Source of the DNA: Pseudoxanthomonas suwonensis
Lineage (GTDB): Bacteria > Pseudomonadota > Gammaproteobacteria > Xanthomonadales > Xanthomonadaceae
Assembly (NCBI GenBank): GCA_030535605.1
Contig: JAUNRQ010000015.1
Location: 1-44,867, forward strand
Direction: 5' to 3'
DNA length: 44,867 bases
Part shown: in pieces, positions 6,726 to 17,311 of the stretch
Layout: each line of letters begins with the position of its first letter
How positions within the stretch are numbered: position 1 is the first letter of the stretch
Position numbers and translations under genes: made by a program
Notes under the pieces: generated by a model
What the model saw: only the letters and a program-made list of their open reading frames with translations
What the model was told of the DNA's origin: nothing
The model's database searches: none

Positions 6726-7693
6726 GCCGCTGTCCGTCCTACACGCATCTGCTGGTCCTCCCGCGGCTCCGTGTGCAGAACGCCAATGCCATTTCCAGCC
6801 CGCTCACCCATGGGTTCCCGGCGATGACGGCATTCATCGGCTTCATGTGGGCCCTGCAGCGCAACTTGCATCAGATGGAAGTCACGGACATCCGGTTCAA
6901 GGCCATTGGCGTGGTCTCACATGACCATCAGGAGCTGGTGAATGACAGCGGCTACGTCGACTCCTTCCGCCTGACCCGCAACCCGGTGGGCAAGGACGGC
7001 AAGACGGCCGCCATCGTCGAAGAGGGACGCATCCATCTCGAGGTAAGCCTGATACTGGCCGTGGATGGGCGCTCACTTGGCCAAGATGCAGGGCGAGACG
7101 CCGAACTTTCCGCGCGCATCGGCGAGTGGGTGCAAACCATGCGGATCGCAGGCGGAACATTGCTCCCCTCCCCTCGGAATGGGCGGCCGCATTTGATCGC
7201 AATGACCGGCGATGCGGAAGGCCGGCAACACAACTTCTGCGCTGCAAGGATGAAGTTGCTGCCGGGCTTCGCGCTGGTGGCCCGGGACGATCTGCTTGCT
7301 GGCACCTTGGAACAACTTCGCGATACGCAACCCGATGCAACGGTGCTCGATGCGTGGTTGCACCGGTCACGACGCAATCACCGCTACGACGAGGCGGAAG
7401 GCAAGTGGGTCCATGACCGGGAGAAGGGCAGCGGGTGGGTTGTTCCGATCCCTGTTGGCTATGCCGGTCTGACGGTGCTCCAGGCGGCGGGCAGCGTGGC
7501 CAACGCGCGCGACAGTGGAACGCGGTTTCGCTTCGTGGAAAGCCTGTACTCACTGGGCCAATGGATAAGTCCCCATCGCATCGAGCATCCCGAGCAACTG
7601 CTCTGGTATCCAGACAACGATGCGGACACGTATCGCTGCCGAAATGACTTTGTTGTGCCGCAATCTTCTGCCGATTTCGATTGGCAATCCTGA
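6722..7693 (+). CDS. csy2: Csy2 (Cas5f)
   Basis: Csy2 pairs with Csy1 to grip the 5' end of the crRNA and contributes to PAM reading. The start is ATG 6722, overlapping the csy1 stop (ATGA), giving a 323-aa protein that begins MSRCPSYTHLLVLPRLRVQN. The motif THGFPAMTAFIGFMWALQR is typical of Csy2 N-termini. An in-frame ATG 63 nt upstream lies within csy1 and would add 21 unconserved residues. Length is normal, and there is a 16-nt gap to csy3. Confidence 0.93.
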   Translation: MSRCPSYTHLLVLPRLRVQNANAISSPLTHGFPAMTAFIGFMWALQRNLHQMEVTDIRFKAIGVVSHDHQELVNDSGYVDSFRLTRNPVGKDGKTAAIVEEGRIHLEVSLILAVDGRSLGQDAGRDAELSARIGEWVQTMRIAGGTLLPSPRNGRPHLIAMTGDAEGRQHNFCAARMKLLPGFALVARDDLLAGTLEQLRDTQPDATVLDAWLHRSRRNHRYDEAEGKWVHDREKGSGWVVPIPVGYAGLTVLQAAGSVANARDSGTRFRFVESLYSLGQWISPHRIEHPEQLLWYPDNDADTYRCRNDFVVPQSSADFDWQS

Positions 7694-7709
7694 CGACAAG
7701 GAGCTTCTC

Positions 7710-8753
7710 ATGACCATCAAGAATCCGTCCGTCCTCGCTTTCGAACGCAAACTCGATCCCTCCGATGCCGTTTTCAGCGCTGGCCGCTGGGACGACCGCG
7801 GCAACAGTCATCGATGGGAGCCGGTGAGGCTGCGCGAGAAGGCCGTACGCGGCACCATTTCCAACCGCTTGAAGGCTGGCGCACAGGATCCCGCCAAGCT
7901 CGATGCGGCCATCGACAAGCCCAACCTGCAGACCGTTGATGTTGCTTCGCTGCCGATGTCCGCAGACACGCTGTGTGTCCGCTTCACCCTGCGCGTGTTG
8001 CCGGGCCTGGGCGTGCCATCCGCCTGCAACGAGGCAACGTATCGCGAAAAACTGGGCAAGGTGGTCACGGGCTATCTTGACGAGCACGGGTTCGGTGAAC
8101 TTGCGCGTCGCTACGCCGTCAACCTCGCCAACGGCCGGTTCCTCTGGCGCAATCGCGTTGGCGCGGAAGATGTCAGCGTGCAGGTGAGCCGCTTGCAGGG
8201 TGGCGAATCCCATGAGGTCGGCCGCTTCGATGCACTTGCCTTTTCGTTGGGTAACTTCGAGGTGCCGCCTGACTCGCAAGATTCCTTGGATGCGGTAGCG
8301 ACATTGATCGAAGCAGGTCTCGCCGGCCGGGAGCATGTTCTGCTGCAGATCACCGCTCACGTTCGGGTGGGGGAAGGTCAGGAAGTGTTTCCTTCCCAAG
8401 AACTCATCATCAAAGATGGGAAGGTGGTGAAAGAGCGCGGAAAGAAGAGCAAATTTTTGTACGCAGTTGGCCCGAAAGAAGATGGTGTTGGGGCATTGCA
8501 CTCGCAGAAGGTCGGTAATGCATTGCGCAGCGTGGACACGTGGTACGGGGAAGCGGCCGGAAACCCGCCGATCGCGGTCGAACCGTACGGTTCTGTCACC
8601 ACCGAGGGCAGAGCTTATCGCCAGCCGAAGGAAAAGAGGGACTTCTATACTCTTCTGGACGGATGGATGCTGAAGGACAAGGTTCCGGCAAGCGATCAAC
8701 AGCATTACGTCATGGCCGTGCTCATTCGCGGCGGCGTATTCGGTGAGGGCTGA
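7710..8753 (+). CDS. csy3: Csy3 (Cas7f), backbone subunit
   Basis: Csy3 is the RNA-binding subunit that polymerises along the crRNA spacer, normally six copies on a 32-nt guide. Its thumb flips out every sixth guide base. I take ATG 7710, preceded by AAGGAG (7698-7703), giving 347 aa that begin MTIKNPSVLAFERKLDPSDA, as in other Csy3 proteins. The conserved blocks REKAVRGTISNRLK, DTLCVRFTLRVLPG, RFLWRNRVGAEDV, EVFPSQELI and AVEPYGSVTTEGRAYRQPKE are all present. An in-frame ATG at 7620 is inside csy2 and lacks a ribosome site. The gene ends one base before csy4. Confidence 0.96.
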   Translation: MTIKNPSVLAFERKLDPSDAVFSAGRWDDRGNSHRWEPVRLREKAVRGTISNRLKAGAQDPAKLDAAIDKPNLQTVDVASLPMSADTLCVRFTLRVLPGLGVPSACNEATYREKLGKVVTGYLDEHGFGELARRYAVNLANGRFLWRNRVGAEDVSVQVSRLQGGESHEVGRFDALAFSLGNFEVPPDSQDSLDAVATLIEAGLAGREHVLLQITAHVRVGEGQEVFPSQELIIKDGKVVKERGKKSKFLYAVGPKEDGVGALHSQKVGNALRSVDTWYGEAAGNPPIAVEPYGSVTTEGRAYRQPKEKRDFYTLLDGWMLKDKVPASDQQHYVMAVLIRGGVFGEG

Positions 8754-8754
8754 G

Positions 8755-9315
8755 ATGGATGCCTTCATCGATCTCACCCTAGTCCCCGACGACGAGTTCC
8801 CACAGCACCTGTTGATGGACGCCCTGTTCTCGAAGCTGCATCGGGCGTTGGTCGAAGAAGGGGAAGGAAAAATCGCCGTCAGTTTCCCCCAGTGGCGCGA
8901 TGGCGCTTACCCGACATTGGGCTTGGTCATGCGAATGCATGGTCGGGCCGAGGATCTGCACGGACTCATGCAACGGGATTGGCTGCGGGGAATGCGCGAC
9001 CATTTGACCCTGTCGGAGGCTCGTGACACGCAGGATGCCGTGGGCTTTCTGCGGGTCCGGCGCCGGCAGGCAAAGAGTGGCCACAACATGCGCGCACGGG
9101 CGATGCGCCGGAAAGGGTGGTCAGTGGAGGAGGCTCGGCGGCGGATCCCGGACAGTGCGGGTGACATCCTGCAGCTGCCCTACGTCACCACCTACAGCCG
9201 AAGCACGGGTCAGCGCCATCGCCTGTTCCTTGAGCAGAGTCCAGTGCCTGACGGTCCGCAGCACGGGTTCAACGCCTACGGACTGAGCCTTGGGGGCGTC
9301 GTTCCCTCCATTTGA
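8755..9315 (+). CDS. csy4: Csy4 (Cas6f), crRNA-processing endoribonuclease
   Basis: Csy4 cuts the array transcript at the 3' base of each repeat hairpin and stays bound to it. With start ATG 8755 the protein is 186 aa and its numbering matches the Pseudomonas enzyme: catalytic His29 (FSKLHRAL) and Ser148 (TYSRSTGQ), plus the groove-binding arginines Arg115 and Arg119 in an arginine-rich helix. The C-terminus GLSLGGVVPSI resembles other Csy4 ends. A GTG 12 nt upstream in frame would overlap csy3 and break this register. As the only processing enzyme here, it should also act on the repeat-like hairpins in the toxin-antitoxin leader, whose stems remain paired. Confidence 0.96.
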   Translation: MDAFIDLTLVPDDEFPQHLLMDALFSKLHRALVEEGEGKIAVSFPQWRDGAYPTLGLVMRMHGRAEDLHGLMQRDWLRGMRDHLTLSEARDTQDAVGFLRVRRRQAKSGHNMRARAMRRKGWSVEEARRRIPDSAGDILQLPYVTTYSRSTGQRHRLFLEQSPVPDGPQHGFNAYGLSLGGVVPSI

Positions 9316-9443
9316 CCCTTTTTCGTCGACGGCCATGGAAGGCCATGGTTTGCAGGGCGCGGCAAGTGGCCAAGAAATTTCACCAATGCCTGCTTCCCTG
9401 CGTAGCTCTTTGAAAACTAGGCATTTTCTCCAGAGTTGAACTT
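9316..9443 (+). promoter_or_regulatory. CRISPR leader
   Basis: This 128-bp non-coding stretch between the csy4 stop and the first repeat is where new spacers are inserted and the array is transcribed. It holds a direct repeat of GGCCATGG (9331-9338 and 9341-9348) and an AT-rich section near 9405-9430 (TTGAAA at 9410-9415) that could carry the promoter, although I cannot pair it with a convincing -10. I find no clear IHF site. Polarity is supported by repeat variants occurring only far from this end. Confidence 0.8.
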
Positions 9444-12400
9444 GTTCACCGCCGCACAGGCGGCTTAGAAATCGGCCGCACCGAGCTTCTCGATGCTGAC
9501 GTCGTTCACCGCCGCACAGGCGGCTTAGAAAACCGCGTGGAAAGACGCCGCGGGGAACATGTAGTTCACCGCCGCACAGGCGGCTTAGAAATACCTCGCG
9601 GGTGCCAACCTCGCGCGCGCCTAGTTCACCGCCGCACAGGCGGCTTAGAAAGAAATCACCGCCCAGCTTGTCGAAGCACAGCAGTTCACCGCCGCACAGG
9701 CGGCTTAGAAATGATGATGTAAGGTGGCGAATGACGGTCCGATGTTCACCGCCGCACAGGCGGCTTAGAAAACGCACGCCTGACAGGTCAGGCCCCGATT
9801 GACGTTCACCGCCGCACAGGCGGCTTAGAAATCGTTGGTTGGCAGCCGTTATGACCGTGTCATGTTCACCGCCGCACAGGCGGCTTAGAAAATGTAGACG
9901 GCGGGCGTGCTGGACTCCGCCATGTTCACCGCCGCACAGGCGGCTTAGAAAAAGCGCGAGTTGGTGCATGGGGTGCGCTCCTTGTTCACCGCCGCACAGG
10001 CGGCTTAGAAAGAGTTGCTGGCCAGCAACGAGATCGCGGGCAGGTTCACCGCCGCACAGGCGGCTTAGAAAATCATGGCGCAGGCATTCGAGTGGAACGG
10101 CTCGTTCACCGCCGCACAGGCGGCTTAGAAATCCACGCAACCCGGACGCACGCCAGATGGCCTGTTCACCGCCGCACAGGCGGCTTAGAAATTTGCCGAA
10201 ATGCGCCGCCGGGGGTATCCCGGGTTCACCGCCGCACAGGCGGCTTAGAAAAATGGTGCCGCTCCCAGTACGGCAGGCTCTTCGTTCACCGCCGCACAGG
10301 CGGCTTAGAAATGTACGCAAGCAACGGATCAGCCACGGAAGTGGTTCACCGCCGCACAGGCGGCTTAGAAAAGGATGTTGACCGACACCTCGAAACCGCT
10401 GTCGTTCACCGCCGCACAGGCGGCTTAGAAAACGCCGGTTGCGCCGGCACCCGCACCCAAGCCGTTCACCGCCGCACAGGCGGCTTAGAAAGAACGTCAT
10501 GTCAACCCGGTTCTACCCGTACTGTTCACCGCCGCACAGGCGGCTTAGAAAGAGAATCTGCAGGTGGCACCAGGGACCAGCATGTTCACCGCCGCACAGG
10601 CGGCTTAGAAATTGAGGACATGGGTAAGTGGCAGGCGCTCAGGGTTCACCGCCGCACAGGCGGCTTAGAAAGTGTATGTCGCGCTCACCCGTAAACCCTC
10701 CCAGTTCACCGCCGCACAGGCGGCTTAGAAAAAGCGTCCGGGCGGCAAGTTGCCTTCATGCACGTTCACCGCCGCACAGGCGGCTTAGAAAAAGGTCGTA
10801 CGGACGCGTGCAGCCGGACCTGAGTTCACCGCCGCACAGGCGGCTTAGAAATTTGTCACCGCGGTGCGCGCCTCGCGCTGCATGTTCACCGCCGCACAGG
10901 CGGCTTAGAAAACGGCTCGGCCAGGCGGTCGTTGATGAAGGTCGTTCACCGCCGCACAGGCGGCTTAGAAAACATCGCTTGCGCGCGGGCCGCGGCCTTG
11001 GCCGTTCACCGCCGCACAGGCGGCTTAGAAAAGCATGGGCTGCGCAATCTTGCGGATGCCTTCGTTCACCGCCGCACAGGCGGCTTAGAAAAAGGTGACG
11101 TTTGCCGCCGGAGTGGAGCGTGTGTTCACCGCCGCACAGGCGGCTTAGAAAACCGGGTCAGCGCTGCGGCGGCCACTCCATTCGTTCACCGCCGCACAGG
11201 CGGCTTAGAAAATCACGCAGAACAACTTGCAGCCGAACACTCCGTTCACCGCCGCACAGGCGGCTTAGAAAAGCACACGCACTGGCATGCGTACCACGCC
11301 ACGGTTCACCGCCGCACAGGCGGCTTAGAAATTGAGGAAAGCGGCCACGGCATCGCTGGTGTCGTTCACCGCCGCACAGGCGGCTTAGAAATGGTCCCCT
11401 TCACCGTGTCGTCGGTGGGGTTCGTTCACCGCCGCACAGGCGGCTTAGAAATGGCCTCGCCAACCCTGGCGACGTCGCGCTCGGTTCACCGCCGCACAGG
11501 CGGCTTAGAAAACAGGGCATCCCTCGTCGCGCCGTCCAGACGAGTTCACCGCCGCACAGGCGGCTTAGAAAGTCCGGCGTCTGGCAAATCAGGTGCGGCA
11601 CGAGTTCACCGCCGCACAGGCGGCTTAGAAAGGAGAGTACGCCGCCGACCATCTCCCGCGCTTGTTCACCGCCGCACAGGCGGCTTAGAAAAGTATCTTC
11701 GCCATCTTCGGCACCGTCGCCATGTTCACCGCCGCACAGGCGGCTTAGAAAATCAGCCACGCGCTGAGCGAGTTCCTCGGCAGGTTCACCGCCGCACAGG
11801 CGGCTTAGAAAATCCTGATCGAGGAGTACGCCGCCGACCTCGAGTTCACCGCCGCACAGGCGGCTTAGAAAACCGGCTGGCATGCAGTGGCCGCGTTCGT
11901 CATGTTCACCGCCGCACAGGCGGCTTAGAAAATGCTCCTTTCCGTGATTCCCGACAACCGCGAGTTCACCGCCGCACAGGCGGCTTAGAAAACCGACGAC
12001 ACGCATGATGACTACCTGCAGATGTTCACCGCCGCACAGGCGGCTTAGAAAAACGCAGAGATCCGCGACCGGAACTACTACTCGTTCACCGCCGCACAGG
12101 CGGCTTAGAAAACTTGCCGAAGCGACGGGCCTGCGACTGACTCGTTCACCGCCGCACAGGCGGCTTAGAAATGATCGCCGCCGCGCCTTATCTGTTGGAG
12201 GCGGTTCACCGCCGCACAGGCGGCTTAGAAAGCTAAATGATGCCGCAGCCGCTTGACACAGCGGTTCACCGCCGCACAGGCGGCTTAGAAAAAGCTGCGA
12301 GCCGAACGCTTCGATGCACGCCAGTTCACCGCCGCACAGGCGGCTTAGAAAATGTCGGCGATGAGCTGTTGGACGGATTCCTGGTTCACCGCCGCACAGG

Positions 12401-15400
12401 CGGCTTAGAAAACCGTCAACGGCAGCACCTCAGCCGCCGGTGTGTTCACCGCCGCACAGGCGGCTTAGAAATTGTCGGTCGGGCAGCCGATGCCGCGGTG
12501 GTGGTTCACCGCCGCACAGGCGGCTTAGAAAAATCAGTCGCGCCGGTGATGTCGGCAAGTTCCGTTCACCGCCGCACAGGCGGCTTAGAAACATCGACGG
12601 GCGAGCGCCGATGAACACCAGGTGTTCACCGCCGCACAGGCGGCTTAGAAAAATCGTCAGCCGCAGCGTCACAGCCGCCCTCCGTTCACCGCCGCACAGG
12701 CGGCTTAGAAAACTTCACCCCGTGTTCCGTGCCGAATGCCTCAGTTCACCGCCGCACAGGCGGCTTAGAAAGGCAGCAGCCGGCCTTCGCGGACCAGGCC
12801 ATCGTTCACCGCCGCACAGGCGGCTTAGAAAATGACACTCGCGCGGAAGCGATCTGGCGGCTAGTTCACCGCCGCACAGGCGGCTTAGAAAGTCATCTGC
12901 GACGACTGCGCAAAGACGCACAAGTTCACCGCCGCACAGGCGGCTTAGAAATTCGCGCGCTCTACAGCAAGCGCAAGGGCGAAGTTCACCGCCGCACAGG
13001 CGGCTTAGAAAAAGGAGATACACCATGGCTTACCTCGGCCAGAGTTCACCGCCGCACAGGCGGCTTAGAAAACAACGGACATGTAGCGGAAGTAGCCGTC
13101 TACGTTCACCGCCGCACAGGCGGCTTAGAAAAGCACGTTTTTGCTGTTCGCGGCGTGCTGTTGGTTCACCGCCGCACAGGCGGCTTAGAAATGGCAACGT
13201 CTCGGTGGTCTGCAAAGACAATTGTTCACCGCCGCACAGGCGGCTTAGGAAACCCACCAGCACAAGCGGCCACCCCATTAGCCGTTCACCGCCGCACAGG
13301 CGGCTTAGAAAACTGCGTTTGCACCGGCCCAGCAAGGGGACAAGTTCACCGCCGCACAGGCGGCTTAGAAATTCTCGGACTCAGCTACAAGACGTTCCAT
13401 CATGTTCACCGCCGCACAGGCGGCTTAGAAAATGTCTTGACGGTTTCAGGCATGACAGCTGGCGTTCACCGCCGCACAGGCGGCTTAGAAAACGCAATGG
13501 CCCATTGATCGGTGGGGCGAACAGTTCACCGCCGCACAGGCGGCTTAGAAAGCGTGCCCCTGCGAACTGACGAACTCAACCCAGTTCACCGCCGCACAGG
13601 CGGCTTAGAAATGTATGAAGTCGGCGAGGGCGGCAACCCGGAAGTTCACCGCCGCACAGGCGGCTTAGAAAAGACAGTCATCGTCACTGGCCCCGTCCCG
13701 AATGTTCACCGCCGCACAGGCGGCTTAGAAATGTGATAGCGCCGATGAGCGAAGCCCAGAACCGTTCACCGCCGCACAGGCGGCTTAGAAATACGTGCGA
13801 CACTACACCGCACAGATGATCGAGTTCACCGCCGCACAGGCGGCTTAGAAAAAGCTCAATCCAGACGAGGTGGCTGACCTCACGTTCACCGCCGCACAGG
13901 CGGCTTAGAAACGCGTCGTCGTGCGGAACGGCACCGATTCGATGTTCACCGCCGCACAGGCGGCTTAGAAAAGGTACAGGGTCGAATAGTTGTCGCGCGT
14001 GGTGTTCACCGCCGCACAGGCGGCTTAGAAAATCGACGGACCCGACGCGCCATTCCTGGCCGAGTTCACCGCCGCACAGGCGGCTTAGAAACGACCGCCT
14101 CCACCCTTTGCCCGCCCGCCGGAGTTCACCGCCGCACAGGCGGCTTAGAAACTGAATTTTCAGTGCCTCCGCGACGACCCAGAGTTCACCGCCGCACAGG
14201 CGGCTTAGAAAGATGGCAAGAAATGGCGGGTGAAATTGTTGTCGTTCACCGCCGCACAGGCGGCTTAGAAAAATCAGCAGGTCATCCAGATGAGCCCTAC
14301 CGTGTTCACCGCCGCACAGGCGGCTTAGCAAAGCGTCGGGCTGGGCAGGGACGGAAACAATCGAGTTCACCGCCGCACAGGCGGCTTAGAAAAAGTCGGC
14401 AAGGCCAAGCAGCTCGGCATGTGCGTTCACCGCCGCACAGGCGGCTTAGAAATGGTGCCAGCGGGATGCGGTGCAGGGACGGTAGTTCACCGCCGCACAG
14501 GCGGCTTAGAAAATCCGATCAAGTGGAGCGCAAGGCGGACAAGGGTTCACCGCCGCACAGGCGGCTTAGAAAGCGAAGCGCGCACGCCACCGCCATCTGT
14601 TCATGTTCACCGCCGCACAGGCGGCTTAGAAAGTCGCCACCTTGTCCGTCACCGCCTGCCACGTGTTCACCGCCGCACAGGCGGCTTAGAAAATGTCGAT
14701 ACCACGGTGCCGGTGTTCGGCCAGGTTCACCGCCGCACAGGCGGCTTAGAAAACGAGTTGAACCGCGTCACGTTGGAGCTTATCGTTCACCGCCGCACAG
14801 GCGGCTTAGAAAAGATCATCAACACCGCGCCGGAGCGTGCCTTCGTTCACCGCCGCACAGGCGGCTTAGAAATCCACATCCCCTCCGCCGGGCAGCGCGT
14901 ACACGTTCACCGCCGCACAGGCGGCTTAGAAAGCGGTGACAAAGGTCCTGGCCGTCAACTGCGTGTTCACCGCCGCACAGGCGGCTTAGAAATCCCCTTC
15001 GGGCCGCGGCCCGAAGATGTCCGGGTTCACCGCCGCACAGGCGGCTTAGAAAGCATCACGGCGCGCACCAACGCGAGGAACACCGTTCACCGCCGCACAG
15101 GCGGCTTAGAAAAGCGGAAAACCTTGTGCGTCACACCCAATGACGTTCACCGCCGCACAGGCGGCTTAGAAAAGTCCGGGTCCGTCTTGCGTGTCATGCC
15201 TCCAGTTCACCGCCGCACAGGCGGCTTAGAAAAAACAGGGCTCCGCATTGGCAAAGGGGATCATGTTCACCGCCGCACAGGCGGCTTAGAAAATGGAGGC
15301 GCTCGAGGACGAAGGCTTGGCCGAGTTCACCGCCGCACAGGCGGCTTGGAAAAACCCCGGCTGCACGCTGGGCGACATCCTCGCGTTCACCGCCGCACAG

Positions 15401-16252
15401 GCGGCTTAGAAAACTCACCCGGGCGCGGGTCCTGCCAGTACGCCGTTCACCGCCGCACAGGCGGCTTAGAAAATGCAGGCCATCACCGAGAAAGCGTTGC
15501 TGAGGTTCACCGCCGCACAGGCGGCTTAGAAAAGCAAGCGGACAACAGCCGAAAATGGCGCTCAGTTCACCGCCGCACAGGCGGCTTAGAAAGCCGATTG
15601 GACATCGCGCATCGCCGGCTGATCGTTCACCGCCGCACAGGCGGCTTAGAAATCGCAGCGCGGGTTTTCCGGATCGTAGATGTAGTTCACCGCCGCACAG
15701 GCGGCTTAGAAAACATTTCCGCAGCGCCCAAATTGCTTCGACCGGTTCACCGCCGCACAGGCGGCTTAGAAAAGATCGGGTGCATCGTGTGCCGCGACCT
15801 CGGCGTTCACCGCCGCACAGGCGGCTTAGAAGGTTGACCTGGGCACGCGCCCGCGACTGAACCAGTTCACCGCCGCACAGGCGGCTTAGAAATTGTCCGG
15901 TTGACGGCCGGTTATCCGGCAGTTGTTCACCGCCGCACAGGCGGCTTAGAAATGACGGCCCCCATCATCGACGCCTGCACGGTTGTTCACCGCCGCACAG
16001 GCGGCTTAGAAATCGTCGGGCTCGATGACTCAACGCTGGCCGTGGTTCACCGCCGCACAGGCGGCTTAGAAAAGCAAGAGAAGACCGCGTGGCATCGCGT
16101 GGTGGTTAACCGCCGCACAGGCGGCTTAGAAATCGCTGCAAAGATCCATGTTCTGGACCTTGACGTTCACCGCCGCACAGGCGGCTTAGAAACGGGTGAT
16201 CCGACGGTGGCGAGGCGGTGGCGGGTTCACCGCCGCACAGGCGGCTTAGAAA
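9444..16252 (+). CRISPR. Type I-F CRISPR array, 114 repeats and 113 spacers
   Basis: The 28-nt repeat consists of GTTCA, stem CCGCC, loop GCACA, stem GGCGG and handle CTTAGAAA. It is a GC-richer version of the usual I-F repeat, with one stem pair swapped from T-A to C-G. Repeats start at 9444 and recur every 60 nt to 14304 (82 copies), then from 14365 every 60 nt to 16225 (32 copies). All spacers are 32 nt except the one at 14332-14364, which is 33. Repeats 1-63 are identical. Single-base variants occur at repeats starting 13224 (A26 to G), 14304 (A26 to C), 15325 (A24 to G), 15805 (A28 to G) and 16105 (C4 to A), all in the leader-distal part. The 60-nt period, a multiple of three, creates long meaningless reading frames on both strands. 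Confidence 0.99.
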
Positions 16253-16423
16253 CGCGCCGCGCGTGCGACAGCAGAGCCGAACACACAGTTCGCGCCCCTC
16301 ACGGCGCGTGGGATCACGCTTCCCTCCCGTCTGAGATACGGATCGCCCGGCAGCCCGCATCCGCGGCCCGGACCGAGCGCGATGTGCTCATGTCACGCCG
16401 CCCAAGGTGCGGGGAGGGCTCTG
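16253..16423. other. Array trailer and intergenic region
   Basis: This region separates the last repeat from the convergent lipoprotein gene. It holds a GC-rich inverted repeat, CGCGCC/GGCGCG (16291-16308, 6-nt loop), with no T run, so terminator activity is uncertain. No gene is supported here. Short reading frames that enter it are continuations of array shadows. Confidence 0.5.
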
Positions 16424-16861
16424 TCACCGCGTCTGAAACCCCACCTCCCCCGCGATGCCTTCCGCCACGCCTTCCGGTTCGAAGCGGACGCGGAATTCCT
16501 TGCGGGCGACGCTCAGGCGCATGTCGGTTTCGATGTGGCCGGGGGTGTCGGGGGTGATGTGGAGTTCGTGGTGGCTGCCGGGCGATCCCTGGATGGTGAT
16601 CTTCACGGCACCCTGCTGCACGGTGAAGCGGGCGTCCAGGCGGATGCTGTTCTTGGTCTGTTTGTCCACGCGAAAGGTGGCGGTCTGCGGGCGCTCGGTG
16701 CGGTGGATGGTGACGGTGCAGTCCCGGCGGGCGTGCATGTCGACCGCCAAGCCCGTGCACTTGACGATCGGGGCATCCGGCGGGGGCTTGCAGGCCGCCA
16801 GCAGCGGAAGGAGGGCGCACAGCGCCCACCAACGGCGTCGGCGCTGGTGCTGATGGTTCAT
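16424..16861 (-). CDS. Putative lipoprotein of unknown function (145 aa)
   Basis: The start ATG 16861 gives an N-terminus with four arginines, then a hydrophobic stretch ending LLPLLAAC. Cys24 is the likely lipid-modified residue, so the protein should be exported and anchored in a membrane. A longer in-frame start (17062) would overlap the upstream gene and hide this signal. The mature part has two further cysteines (CTGLAVDMHARRDCTVTI) and alternating polar strands, suggesting a small beta-rich domain. I do not recognise the family. It is the last gene of a same-strand run of four exported proteins (19371 to 16424). Confidence 0.72.
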   Translation of the reverse strand: MNHQHQRRRRWWALCALLPLLAACKPPPDAPIVKCTGLAVDMHARRDCTVTIHRTERPQTATFRVDKQTKNSIRLDARFTVQQGAVKITIQGSPGSHHELHITPDTPGHIETDMRLSVARKEFRVRFEPEGVAEGIAGEVGFQTR

Positions 16862-16896
16862 GACGTTCTCGCTGCGTTGTCCAGGGGGGCGGCCGT

Positions 16897-17259
16897 TCAA
16901 CCGCGGGGCGTGATCTTCAGGTTCCGGACTTGTCCGGACGTCGGGACGTCGCAGGCTTCGGTGTTGCGGAAGCTGGCAACCGGCATGTTCTGCGTGCCGG
17001 AGGGCACGCCGTCCGCCACCTGGTGGCAGGACGCTCCGGTCATGACGCCATTGTTCTGGCAACTGATCTCCAGGTCCCAGCAGGCTTCGAAGGCGCCGGG
17101 GCCACCGGTGCGTACCACCTGGCAGTCGACGCCATGGGGGCCGGGGGTGCCACAGTCGACTCGTGCAGCGGCGGGTTCCTTGACTTCCACCTTGCAGCCG
17201 GTGGCGGTCGCGGCGAACAGCAGGGCGAGGGGGAGCAGCAGTCGGGTATGCGATGTCAT
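16897..17259 (-). CDS. Putative cysteine-rich lipoprotein of unknown function (120 aa)
   Basis: ATG 17259 opens a signal peptide ending LLFAATATGC, with Cys22 as the lipobox cysteine. The short mature part contains several cysteines (DCGTPGPHGVDCQ, ACWDLEISCQNNG, ASCHQ, EACDV), enough for disulfides in the periplasm. GAGAGGACC, about 10 nt upstream, can act as the ribosome site. In-frame starts further upstream would run into the preceding gene and are not credible. Gaps to its neighbours are 52 nt upstream and 35 nt downstream, so co-transcription is likely. No known family is recognised. Confidence 0.72.
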   Translation of the reverse strand: MTSHTRLLLPLALLFAATATGCKVEVKEPAAARVDCGTPGPHGVDCQVVRTGGPGAFEACWDLEISCQNNGVMTGASCHQVADGVPSGTQNMPVASFRNTEACDVPTSGQVRNLKITPRG

Positions 17260-17311
17260 GGTCGTGGTCCTCTCGAAGGTTGGGGTTGGGATTGCGGTCA
17301 CGGATGGGCGC

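Noticed and set aside
16291..16308. Terminator after the array
   Set aside because: The GC-rich stem is only 6 bp and lacks a T run, so it is described as a hairpin in the trailer rather than called a terminator.
9121..16557. Long open frames on both strands across the array, with repeating peptides such as VHRRTGGLE, SPPHRRLRK and FLSRLCGGE
   Set aside because: They result from a 60-nt repeat unit (a multiple of three) with no stop in these frames. The sequence is plainly a CRISPR array, with unique 32-nt inserts and no ribosome sites.
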